DNA from: QHXQ01 sp963788965
GTDB taxonomy: Bacteria; Acidobacteriota; Blastocatellia; Pyrinomonadales; Pyrinomonadaceae
DNA length: 64,000 bases
Direction: 5' to 3'
NCBI GenBank assembly: GCA_963788965.1
Contig: CAWBIK010000005.1
Coordinates: forward strand, 806,001 to 870,000
Part shown: in pieces, positions 55,668-64,000 of the stretch
Numbering within the stretch: position 1 is the first letter of the stretch
Layout: each line of letters opens with the position of its first letter
Program-made: the position numbers and the translations under genes
The notes under the pieces: model-generated
Told to the model about the DNA's origin: nothing
The model's input: the letters and a program-made list of their open reading frames with translations, nothing else
Databases searched by the model: none

Positions 55668-58600
55668 ATGTTCGTCGCAACACCGCGCAGGTCTTTGCTC
55701 CTCGTCATCATCCTGTTGTTCGCTTCGGCCGCGGGCGCGCAGCGGTTGACCACATCGCATGATGAGGCCGCGTGGCGCGAACTCGTCACCGCCTACTTCC
55801 GCACCTACGCGAACCGAGACATCGAAGGCGTGCTTGCTTTATGGAGCGCGCACGCACCGGAACTGGCCGCGCAACGCAAGGCGTTGGGCGAGACGTTTGC
55901 CGCGCACGAGCAGATCGAATTGCTAGACGTGGCAATGCGCACGGTGACTGTCGAGGGTGCAAAGGCGAACGTGCGCGCCGTCGTCGAACTTAAGTTCACG
56001 AAGAAGGGCGAGCCGGCGGCCCGCGTCAGAAAAATGAACTGCGTGCTTCATTTCGTCAGCGAGGCCGCGACGTGGAAAGTGTCGGGCGAAGCGACGGCGG
56101 AGCGAGAGTTGGCCGCGGCCCTCGTCGCGGCGCAGACCGACGAGGAGCGGCAGCGGTTGCTGACGCAAGAGCGCGAGTTGCTGACCGTGGAGTTACGCGA
56201 AGCACTGATGAGCCAGAGCGACACGTTGCGAGCGAAAGGCAATTACCCGCACGCGCTCGTGGTCCTCGAAGTGGCGCAACGCGTCGCCGAGCAGAGCAAC
56301 GATCAGGCGGGTGTCGCCGCCGTGCTGCGCAGCATCGGCCTGATTCACCACCGGCGCACCAACTACGCGCAAGCCCTCGACTATTACCAGCAGAGTTTGG
56401 CGCTGAGCGAGGCGCTAGGTGACGCCGTTGGCATTGCGCGCACGCTAGGCAACATCGGCCTCGTCCATGAAGCACAAGGCAACTACGCGCAAGCCCTTGA
56501 GGCTTATCAGAAATGTCTGCGACTGTTCGAGGCGGCAGGCGATAAAACAAACGCTGCCCGTGTTCTGAATAACATCGGGAACGTTCATGGCGCGCAGGGC
56601 AACTATGCGCAGGCCCTCGACTATTACCAAAAGAGTCTGGTGCTGAAAGAGGCTCTGGGCGACAAGGCTGTGATCGCAAGCACCTTGAACAACATCGGGG
56701 TCGTCTATAAAGCACAAGGCAACTATGCGCAGGCGGTAGAACATTATCAGCGGAGTCTCGCGTTGAGCGAAGCCTTAGGCGACAAGGCCGTGATCGCCAG
56801 CACCGTGGGCAACATCGGGGTGGTCCACAAATTACAGGGCAACTACGCGCAAGCCCTTGAGTACTACCTGCGGAGTCTCGCGTTGAGCGAGGCGGTCGGC
56901 GACAAGGCCGTGATCGCCAGTGCGCTAAACAACATCGGTGAAATTCATCAAGTACAAGGTAACTATGCACAAGCCCTCGACTACTACCAAAAGAGTCTGG
57001 CGTTGCGCGAAGCGTTGGGCGACAAGGCCGGATTCGTGCGCCCGCTGAACAACATTGGGGAAGTGCATGAGGCGCAGGGCAACTACGCGCAAGCTCTCAA
57101 CTACTATCAACGGAGTCTGGCGTTGAAAGAGGAACTGGGCGAGCAGGCCGGGATTGCTGTGGCGCTGCACAACATCGCCGAACTTCATCAGAAACAGGGC
57201 CGCCATCAGCAAGCTCTGGATTTTGCCGCCGGGCGGCGACGCTAGCCCGGCAGATCGGCAGCCTTGATATTCTCTGGGGCTGCCAATTCATCACCGCGCA
57301 GGCTTACCGGGCGCTGGACCAATCCGATCAGGCGCGACAGGCTTTGACGGATTCAATCCAGACCGTCGAAACGATGCGCGCGCACGTTGCCGGGGCAGAG
57401 CAAGACTCGCAGCGATTCTTTGAGAACAAACTTTCGCCTTATCTAGCGATGACCGAGTTGCTGGTCCAACAGCACAACACGGGCGCAGCCCTCATCTATG
57501 CCGAACGCGCTAAAGCGCGCGTGCTGTTGGACGTGCTGCGTGGCGGCCGGGTCAACATTACCAAAGCGATGACCACGCAGGAGCAGGAACAGGAGCGCCA
57601 GCTGACGGGCAATCTGGTTGCGCTTAACAGCCTGTTGCGCCGCGAGAGTCTGCGCGCACAACCGGATCAGTCCCGCCTCGGCGATCTCAAGGCCCGGCTT
57701 TATACGGCGCGGCTCGATTACGAAGCGTTTCAAACCCGGCTCTATGCCGCGCACCCTGAGTTGAAAGTTAAACGCGGCGACGCGCCGCCGCTGAAGTTGG
57801 CCGAGGCCACAAGTCTGTTGCCCGACACACGGAGCGCGCTCTTGGAATACGTGGTCACAGAAGAACAAACTTATCTCTTCGTGCTGACCCGGAGCGGCGC
57901 AGGACCACAGGCACAACCCGTCGTGCAGGTCTATCCGTTGCATATCAAAGCGCAGGAGTTGGGCGCGCGGGCCGCGCACTTCCGCCGCCAGTTGGCCGGG
58001 CACGATCTGCTCTACAGGCAGACAGCCGTTGAACTGTATGAGTTGCTGTTAGGACCAGCGCGCAGTCTGCTCAAGGGCAAGCAGTCGCTCACGATTGTCC
58101 CCGACGGGATGTTGTGGGAGCTACCGTTTCAAGCTTTACAGCCGACGCCGGGCCGTCACCTGATCGAAGACTGCGCCATCGCTTATGCCCCGTCGTTGAC
58201 GGTGCTGCGCGAGATGAATAAAGCGCGGGGGCGACCATTTGGCGGCGCAACCGGGCCGCTGGCATTGCTCGCGGTGGGCAATCCTTTATTGGAGAAGCAG
58301 ACCGTCGAACGGCTCAAGGCGCGACTGATGGACGGCGAACTGCTGCCGCTACCGGCAGCCGAAGCACAGGTCAAAGAGTTGCAGCGTTTGTACGGGGCGG
58401 ACCATAGCACGATCTACATCGGCGCTGACGCGCGCGAGGAGCGCGTTAAGGCGGACGCGGGCAAATACCGCATCCTGCATCTCGCCACGCACGGAGTCTT
58501 TGATGATGCGTCGCCGATGTATTCGCAGGTCCTCTTGTCTAAGGAAGAAGGGAACGCACGCGAGGACGGCTTTCTTGAGGCGTGGGAGATCATGAACCTC

Positions 58601-58909
58601 GATCTGAAAGCCGAACTCGTAGTGCTGTCGGCGTGTGAGACGGCGCGTGGGCGCGTCGGGGCGGGCGAGGGAATGATCGGTCTGTCGTGGGCCCTATTCG
58701 TCGCCGGTTCGCCGTCAACTGTCGTCAGCCAGTGGAAGGTTGATGCCGCCAGCACAACCACGCTGATGCTTGAGTTTCACCGCAGCCTGCGCGCGCGCAA
58801 CTCCAAGGCCCGCGCTCTGCAACAGGCCACGCTGAAAATCCTACAGGACAGACGATACCGGCATCCCTTCTACTGGGCTGCGTTCGTACTCATCGGCGAT
58901 GCGAATTGA
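55668..58909 (+). CDS. Exported TPR-CHAT protease candidate, one frameshift
   Basis: A protein of about 1,080 residues. A signal peptide (LLLVIILLFASAAGAQ) leads into an NTF2-like domain (about 35-150, TAYFRTYANRDIEGVLALWS). Seven near-identical 40-residue TPRs plus flanking partial units follow, then a linker (AKARVLLDVLRGG) and a CHAT domain. The caspase-like dyad is intact: His in LATHG (codon 58490-58492) and Cys in LSACET (58634-58636). The break is near 57233: one added C joins DFAARAATLARQIG. AGAGG lies about 9 nt before the ATG. The 3' end overlaps the next gene's ATG. CHAT proteins cleave partner proteins on cue from the TPR sensor; here the neighbours suggest an anti-sigma target. 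Confidence 0.87.
56313..57232 (+). repeat. 120-bp tandem repeats within the CHAT gene
   Basis: Seven full 120-bp units and a shorter last one encode the 40-residue TPRs (consensus NNIGxVHxAQGNYAQALDYYQ). The DNA itself is strongly conserved between units, so copy number may change by recombination. Confidence 0.8.
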
Positions 58910-59975
58910 TGCAGGTCTGCCAGCCGCGCGCAACGACCCGGCGCTGCTACCTTTTCTTGAGGCACAGGATGAGCGCGCCGCTGAGCAGGCGCTCGCGCGG
59001 CTGATCGCTGAAGATGTCAACCCGCTGGTCAAACAGATCGTCGGCTACAAACTCCGCGCCTGCGCGGGCACTGAGAACCACCGCAGCCCCAACGATGTCG
59101 AGGACCTGTGCAGCGAAACGCGCGTCAACCTGCTTGCGCGGTTGAGCGAACTGCGCTGTCGTGCGAGCGTCGAAGGCATCCGAAACTTTCGCGGCTACGT
59201 GGCCGTGACCGCCTACCGCGCTTGCTACGAATACCTGCGGCGTAAATACCCGCAACGCCACAGCCTGAAGAACAAGCTGCGCTACTTGCTAACCCACCAG
59301 CCGGGGTTCGCGTTGTGGGAGACGGCCGAAGGCGAGTGGCTGGCGGGCCTCTCCGGCTGGGCGCAACGTGCGCCCGCAGCGCCGCAGAGCGTCAGCACGC
59401 CGCCGCTCCGCGCAGCCCTACGCACCTTCGAGCACAAGCCCACGCCGCCCGCCGCCGTCGGCGCAAACTTGAAAGAACTGCTAACCTCCGTCTTTCAACA
59501 GGCCGGGCGCGCGATTGAACTCGACGAGTTGGTCGGCATCGTCGCCGACGCATGGCAGATCAAAGATCAGCCGGTCAGTAGTGCAACCGACAACGAGCGG
59601 GCGACGCTCGAAAACATCCCCGACGAGCGCCGGCACATCGACCGCGAGTTTGATCGGCGGATGTATCTGGCCAAGCTCTGGGGCGAAATCGCGCAGATGA
59701 GTCCGGCGCACTGCGCCGCCTTGCTGCTTAACCTGAAGGACGCGCACGGCGCATGTGCCATCGACCTGTTTCTCATCACCGGGGTCGCGTCGTTCGCGCA
59801 GCTTGCGGGCGCGCTGGGGCAGACAGAAGAATGGTTGGCGGCAATCTGGAACAGTTTGCCGGTCGATGATCTGACCATCGCCGCCCACTTGGGCCTCGGC
59901 CGCCAGCAGGTTATCAACCTGAGAAAATCCGCGCGCCAGCGTTTGGCCAAACGAATGGAGGCGGTCGGGTTTTGA
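58899..59975 (+). CDS. Atypical sigma-70-like factor with long inter-region insert
   Basis: A 358-residue protein. Residues 38-120 resemble sigma region 2 (NPLVKQIVGYKLR, DVEDLCSETRVNLLARLSEL, FRGYVAVTAYRACYEYLRRK). Residues 315-352 form a region-4-like helix-turn-helix (LPVDDLTIAAHLGLGRQQVI, NLRKSARQRLAKRM). About 190 residues separate them, far more than the short linker of ECF factors, and include a helical block (about 190-290). The ATG overlaps the end of the CHAT gene by 11 bp, so translation is probably coupled. The next gene is a zinc-finger anti-sigma candidate. It is probably the sigma factor that this pair controls. Confidence 0.78.
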   Translation: MRIDAGLPAARNDPALLPFLEAQDERAAEQALARLIAEDVNPLVKQIVGYKLRACAGTENHRSPNDVEDLCSETRVNLLARLSELRCRASVEGIRNFRGYVAVTAYRACYEYLRRKYPQRHSLKNKLRYLLTHQPGFALWETAEGEWLAGLSGWAQRAPAAPQSVSTPPLRAALRTFEHKPTPPAAVGANLKELLTSVFQQAGRAIELDELVGIVADAWQIKDQPVSSATDNERATLENIPDERRHIDREFDRRMYLAKLWGEIAQMSPAHCAALLLNLKDAHGACAIDLFLITGVASFAQLAGALGQTEEWLAAIWNSLPVDDLTIAAHLGLGRQQVINLRKSARQRLAKRMEAVGF

Positions 59976-60098
59976 CAGGCACGCTGACGAGCAGAAAGAA
60001 TTTTGACTTCGGCTGCGAGAATATCGTGCGCGAGTTTACGTCTTCAACGAATAACGGGCAGCCTCCGCGCAAGATCAGCCAAACCGTGAACGCAAAAC

Positions 60099-61428
60099 AT
60101 GAGTGAGCACCTAGACACGCACGGGCTTGAGCACTTCATCGCCCGCAAGCTGCCGCCCGACGAACTGTTGCGGGCCGCCAGACACATCGGTGTCTGCCAG
60201 TCCTGCCGCGAGCGCATCGAGCGCACGGGCGCGCGGATCGAAAGCCTGCGCGTGGAGCTTAGGCGGGGCGCGCAGACCGTCGAACCACATCTCGACTACG
60301 AGCAGTTGGCAGCTTATGTTGACGACACGTTGGACGCGGTCGGGCGCGAGATCGCGGGCAACCACTTGGCCGTCTGTTCGCCTTGCACGCGCGAGGTGCA
60401 AGAGCTTGAAGCGATCAGAGCAGAGTTGATGCAGCCGCACCACGCATCAAGCACGGCGGCCAGTCTCCCTTCCGAAAATCTGTGGCAGCGGTTCACGGAC
60501 TCTTTCAGGCTATCACCCCGCATCGCATGGGCCGCCGTCGCATTGTTCATCATCATCACTGCGGCGGGTCTGCTGCTGCTTCGACAGCGGGGCAGCGCGC
60601 CTGAGGTGGCCGGCGATAACAGCAACGGCAACGCGCCCGCAGTTGTTAATAACAGCAACGTCAACGTGCTAGTGGTCAATAGCAACGACAGCGTGAACGT
60701 CAACGCGAATGCTCATGTGGCCGACGCGACGAATCGGAACAACTCCGTCAATGCGACTCGTAGAGACACTGCGAGGCCGGACACGAATGTTAATCAAAGC
60801 GTCAGCGGCTCGCCTTACGAGGCGGTAGTCAGGCGCGCGCTGGCAACACACAGGCTCGACCGCGCGCCCGTGCTGAATGAACTCGCGGGCAGACCAAGCA
60901 CTTTGATGAGCGGCTCGCAAAGCATTGACTTGTCGCGCGGGCCGGAAGGCGAGAGCTTTGCTCTGCTCCGGCCCGTTGGCACGGTCACGTTGAGCAACCG
61001 GCCGACCTTTAGCTGGCAGCCGCTCGCGGGCGCAACGAGCTATCAGGTTCACGTCCTCGACACTGATTTCAACGTGGTGGCCGAGAGCGGGCCGATCACG
61101 GCTGCTTCGTGGTCGTCGCCGCTCGCCCTCAAGCGCGGGGTCGTGTATCTGTGGCAGGTGTCGGCCGTGAAAGACGGCAAAGTGATCTCCGCCCCGGCCG
61201 CGCCTGCGCCCGAAGCGCGGTTCATGATATTGACCACAGCAAAGGCGCGCGCGGTGCAACGCGCTCGTGCAGGGCGACGGCGGCTCGCATCTGGCGCGCG
61301 GTATCATCTACGCGCACACGGGTCTGCTCGACGACGCCGAACGCGAATTTCGCGCGGCGCTCAGCCGGACGCAGGAAGCGGCGACGGCCCGGAAGCTGTT
61401 ACAGAGTTTGAGCGCCATGCGACGTTGA
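60099..61428 (+). CDS. Membrane anti-sigma factor with two zinc fingers, Asn-rich linker and outer Ig/TPR-like region, one frameshift
   Basis: A protein of about 443 residues. Two HxxxCxxC zinc-finger motifs of the anti-sigma type lie at His29-Cys33-Cys36 (HIGVCQSC) and His89-Cys93-Cys96 (HLAVCSPC). One membrane helix follows (142-161, AWAAVALFIIITAAGLLLL), then an Asn-rich linker (about 173-230), an Ig/FN3-like domain (about 285-385, LSNRPTFSWQPLAGATSYQV) and a helical tail. The frame breaks near 61256. Removing one C continues as ALVQGDGGSHLARGIIYAHT and a TPR-like DDAEREFRAALSRT to a TGA at 61428. The zinc fingers should hold the sigma factor at the membrane. Confidence 0.85.
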
Positions 61429-61593
61429 CTCAATGGCTGTGCTGCGACGAAGCACGCACCTCGGTTCCGTTGCCAAGATTGATTTGCGTTAAACTAAAGG
61501 CGTGCTGGCGGTTGACGGCCGGGAGCTTTCTGCCGGGCAACTTGTTAAAGTATTTCTCGCTGGCAAGCTGTTAGGCACAACACTTAAAGAAGT

Positions 61594-61830
61594 ATGAAGA
61601 CCGCGCAAAAATCTTTGCCGCCATTAATTCCCGGCGCAGACTATTATTTTGAAAATGGCTTGCTGGTCATGACGGCGGCTTATCATAAGAAGCGTGGCAG
61701 TTGTTGCGGCAGCGGGTGTCGGTGGTGTCCCTATGAGCCAAAGCATCAAGCCGGAGCAACCACTTTCGCCACAGATAGCAACTGTCTTCACGAGGAACAG
61801 ATCGGTGCTGAAGCGAATGAGACTGATTGA
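61594..61830 (+). CDS. DUF5522 family small Cys-rich protein
   Basis: A 78-residue protein. The core YYFENGLLVMTAAYHKKRG followed by CCGSGCRWCPY is the DUF5522 signature, with four cysteines in a CC-x3-C-x2-C arrangement that could bind zinc or a cluster. The remaining C-terminal 25 residues are not conserved-looking and overlap the start of the btuF gene by 14 bp. The function of the family is unknown. Its stop and the btuF start suggest one transcript. Confidence 0.85.
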   Translation: MKTAQKSLPPLIPGADYYFENGLLVMTAAYHKKRGSCCGSGCRWCPYEPKHQAGATTFATDSNCLHEEQIGAEANETD

Positions 61831-62767
61831 ACGACGACGGCCCGCGCTGTTGTTGTTACTGCTACTGATCAGTTTGCTAAACGGTACAGCGTGCCGACGC
61901 GCGGCCGCGCCGCAACAGGCGAGCGCGCCGCAGCAGGCTGCGCCGACCGCCAAGCAATACGAGCGCATCATCTCGCTCAGTCCGAGCACGACCGAGGCGC
62001 TCTACGGGTTGGGTCTGTTTCCGCGCGTCATCGCCGTCTCGGACTACGACGAGTTCCCGCCCGAAGTGAAGCAGTTGCCGCGCATCGGCGGTTGGAGCAA
62101 TACTAATCTCGAACAGGTCACATCGCTGCGCCCCGATCTGATCGTGATGACGCAATCGCAAGCGCCCTTCATCAAGGACAAGCTCGACGCGCTCGGCATA
62201 CAGACTATCGTTGTGCCGAGTTACACGGTCGAAGACGCGTTGACGGGGATCGAGCTGTTGGGCCGCAGCACGGGACGCGACGAGGCAGCGCAGAAGTTGA
62301 TCAATGAAACGCGCGCCAAGCTCGACGACGTGCGCTCCCGCACGTCGCAAGGGGCGCGCGTGCGTGTCCTGTGTATCGTGGATCGCGTGCCGGGCACTTT
62401 GCGCGGGTTGTACGCGGCGACGAAGGGCAGCTTCATCGCGGAGTTGCTTGAAACGGCCGGGGGCGAATCAGTTGCGCCGCCCGCGCCGTCCGGCTTCGGA
62501 CAGATCAGCAAAGAGGCTGTCGTTGCGCTCGACCCTGATGTGATCATCGATCTCTTGCAGAACACGACGGACGCGCGGCTGGCCGAAAACACGCAAGAGG
62601 TGTGGCGCGAACTCGCGCAGGTCAAAGCCGTGCGCGCCGGTCGCGTCTATGCCGTGCGCGACACGACCGTCTTGCACCCGTCGCAGTTCGTCGGCGACAC
62701 AGCGCGGAAGTTTGCCGTGATGTTGCACCCGGAGATATTCAAACAGAGTGGCGAGCCGGCACAGTGA
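61817..62767 (+). CDS. btuF: Cobalamin-binding periplasmic protein of an ABC importer
   Basis: A 316-residue class III solute-binding protein. A signal peptide (ALLLLLLLISLLNGTAC) carries a possible lipobox Cys. The helical-backbone fold shows ERIISLSPSTTEALYGLGLF, SDYDEFPPEVKQLPRIGG, SLRPDLIVMTQSQAPFIKDK and LDPDVIIDLLQ. BtuF is the best match; siderophore- and heme-binding relatives share the fold. It delivers B12 to the BtuCD transporter. I chose the ATG at 61817, where the signal peptide begins; the frame is open upstream. No riboswitch is seen directly upstream, unlike at the btuB-type receptor. Confidence 0.88.
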   Translation: MRLIERRRPALLLLLLLISLLNGTACRRAAAPQQASAPQQAAPTAKQYERIISLSPSTTEALYGLGLFPRVIAVSDYDEFPPEVKQLPRIGGWSNTNLEQVTSLRPDLIVMTQSQAPFIKDKLDALGIQTIVVPSYTVEDALTGIELLGRSTGRDEAAQKLINETRAKLDDVRSRTSQGARVRVLCIVDRVPGTLRGLYAATKGSFIAELLETAGGESVAPPAPSGFGQISKEAVVALDPDVIIDLLQNTTDARLAENTQEVWRELAQVKAVRAGRVYAVRDTTVLHPSQFVGDTARKFAVMLHPEIFKQSGEPAQ

Positions 62768-63608
62768 AGACTTGAGCGCGCGTGGTGTTGCTGATGACGC
62801 GAGCGATGCGCGCACGCGCACGACGGCGGGTGCGGGCCTGCTCGAAGCGCGTGGGCTGCACTTCGCTTACGCGGCGGGTTTGCCGGAAGTGGTCTGCGAT
62901 GCGTCGCTCGTGTTGCGCCGCGGCACGCTCGCGGCCCTGATCGGTGCGAACGGATCGGGCAAGTCGTCGCTGATCCGTCTGCTCGCGGGTCTGTTCCAAG
63001 CGGCGCGCGGCGACATCTTGTTCGACGGCGTGCTGCTGCGCACGATTGCGCCGCGCCAACGCGCACGCCGCATCGCCTACGTGCCGCAGACGATCGCGAC
63101 CGTCTTTCCTTTGACCGCGCTCGAAGTCGTCTTAACCGGGCGCAGTCCGTACATGGCGCGCTTTCGCTTCGAGGCGGAAGACGATCTGCGTGTGGCACAT
63201 GATGCGCTCGCGGCCGTTGACGCCGCGCATCTCGCAACGCGCAGTGTGACGGAGCTATCGGGCGGCGAGCGGCAACTCGTTTCTTTCGCACGCGCGCTCG
63301 CGCAAGAGCCTGAATGTCTGTTGCTTGACGAGCCTTCGTCGGCGCTCGATCTGAAACACCGCGCGGGGCTGATGCGGCATCTGCGCCGCTTGCGCGACGA
63401 GCGCGGCATGACGGCGTTGATCGTCACGCACGATCTGCAACTGCTCGACCCTGAGTTTGACGAAGTGTTTGCGATGCGCGACGGCGCGGTCGTCGCAGCG
63501 GGCGCACCCGCAGAGGTCCTGCGCGACGAAGTGCTCGCGGACGTTTACGCCGACGCGCACGTGCGCGCACGTCGCGCCTTCGGGCGCACGTTCGTCTGGT
63601 CGGAATGA
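62748..63608 (+). CDS. btuD: Cobalamin ABC transporter ATP-binding protein
   Basis: A 286-residue FecE/BtuD-type ATPase. It has Walker A GANGSGKSS, the Q-loop in YVPQTIA, signature TELSGGERQLVSFARALAQE, Walker B CLLLDEPSSALD and switch His in LIVTHDLQLL. It powers B12 import through the BtuC permease. The GTG at 62748 overlaps the btuF stop by 20 bp; about 30 poorly conserved residues precede the ATPase domain, so a TTG at 62772 could be the real start. The C-terminal 35 residues follow the family pattern. Confidence 0.92.
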   Translation: MASRHSEDLSARGVADDASDARTRTTAGAGLLEARGLHFAYAAGLPEVVCDASLVLRRGTLAALIGANGSGKSSLIRLLAGLFQAARGDILFDGVLLRTIAPRQRARRIAYVPQTIATVFPLTALEVVLTGRSPYMARFRFEAEDDLRVAHDALAAVDAAHLATRSVTELSGGERQLVSFARALAQEPECLLLDEPSSALDLKHRAGLMRHLRRLRDERGMTALIVTHDLQLLDPEFDEVFAMRDGAVVAAGAPAEVLRDEVLADVYADAHVRARRAFGRTFVWSE

Positions 63609-63683
63609 AGCGATTGACGATGTGCGATTTTTGCTCTGCGATGTTGGCCTGAATACTATCGAGTTGCTGCCGTAAAGATTAAA

Positions 63684-64000
63684 GTGACCATCAAGCGCAA
63701 AGCAAAAATTGAACAGCAAACATACGCAGTGGCGGGCGCGCGGTTGGGGCGGGCGCTCGTGTTGTTGACATTGTTGCTGGTCGTGGCGACGTTCGTGTCT
63801 CTGTGGCTCGGGTATGCGCCGATGAGTTGGGCGGTGCTTAGGACGGACGAGGGCGCGCGGGCTTTGTTCTTCCGGTTACGGCTGCCGCGCGTGTTGTTGG
63901 CGGGCGTGGTCGGTGGCTCGTTGGCGATGGTGGGCGCAGCGTTGCAGGCGTTGTTTCGCAACCCGCTGGCCGAGCCTCTGACGCTGGGCGTGTCGGGCGG
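63684..64000 (+). CDS. btuC: Cobalamin ABC transporter permease, cut by the window edge
   Basis: The first 105 residues of a FecCD/BtuC-family permease. Signature segments are visible: a first membrane helix (VLLTLLLVVATFVSLWLG), FFRLRLPRVLLAGVVGGSLA and QALFRNPLAEPLTLGVSG, the conserved opening of the family. The frame runs off the window. I place the start at the GTG at 63684, 75 bp after btuD; a GTG at 63729 is an alternative. With btuF and btuD it forms a complete B12 importer. Confidence 0.85.
   Translation, partial: MTIKRKAKIEQQTYAVAGARLGRALVLLTLLLVVATFVSLWLGYAPMSWAVLRTDEGARALFFRLRLPRVLLAGVVGGSLAMVGAALQALFRNPLAEPLTLGVSG

Noticed and set aside
55668..61428. Type III-E CRISPR (Craspase) locus
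   Set aside because: Only the TPR-CHAT and sigma themes are shared; there is no gRAMP/Cas7-11, Csx30, array or adaptation gene.

Overview
This is a GC-rich bacterial chromosome segment, most likely from Acidobacteriota and perhaps Blastocatellia. That is an inference from gene style. The signs are an ECF sigma gene followed by a TPR-bearing Ser/Thr kinase, Oar-type TonB-dependent receptors with a carboxypeptidase-regulatory-like N-terminus, SBBP beta-propeller proteins, TPR-CHAT proteins, and exported proteins with Asn-rich linkers. I saw no rRNA, tRNA, CRISPR array, insertion sequence or phage module.

Layout. 0-4.6 kb: ECF sigma factor and Ser/Thr kinase-TPR protein. 4.6-8.8 kb: small membrane protein, O-methyltransferase, a secreted 6 x 40-residue repeat protein, GNAT and MOSC proteins. 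8.9-12.2 kb: a PAS/histidine kinase/receiver hybrid (frame broken once) and a WD40-like gene that lacks a convincing 5' end. 12.3-22.4 kb: Oar-like receptor, an M1-family protein lacking the catalytic Glu, HEAT-cyclophilin fusion, molybdopterin oxidoreductase. 22.4-30.5 kb: an iron-sulfur and redox group (SufR-like regulator, Mrp/ApbC, IscA-type carrier, [2Fe-2S] ferredoxin, superoxide dismutase, an Fe-S uracil-DNA glycosylase, YgfZ). 30.5-34 kb: NYN and OST-HTH segments, DUF72, SAM methyltransferase. 34-43 kb: a second Oar-like receptor, a cobalamin riboswitch with a B12-type TonB receptor, and a secreted protein; this stretch is full of single-base frame breaks. 43-51.4 kb: a roughly 2,340-residue rhamnogalacturonan-lyase giant, divergent from an IclR-HTH/periplasmic-binding-domain regulator with two matching operator palindromes between them. 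51.4-55.3 kb: HupE/UreJ-like membrane protein and an SBBP protein. 55.7-61.4 kb: an exported TPR-CHAT protease candidate, an atypical sigma factor that overlaps it, and a two-zinc-finger membrane anti-sigma factor. 61.6-64 kb: DUF5522 protein and btuF-btuD-btuC, the last cut by the window edge.

How it fits together. The B12 receptor under its riboswitch and the btuFDC genes form a split cobalamin uptake set. The 22-30 kb group serves Fe-S cluster assembly, repair and oxidative defence. The lyase and its divergent regulator look like a pectin-use locus. The CHAT/sigma/anti-sigma trio is the most interesting unit: a predicted exported caspase-like protease sits beside a membrane anti-sigma factor with a large outer domain, which suggests protease-triggered sigma release.

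Two non-coding themes stand out. Intergenic hairpins have arms built from tandem 7- or 8-nt units (four unit families, at least eight elements). A contiguous 21-bp array carries alternating GATTA and TAATC half-sites. About seventeen reading-frame breaks, most of them +1, suggest systematic sequencing errors, real decay, or both; genes affected are flagged.
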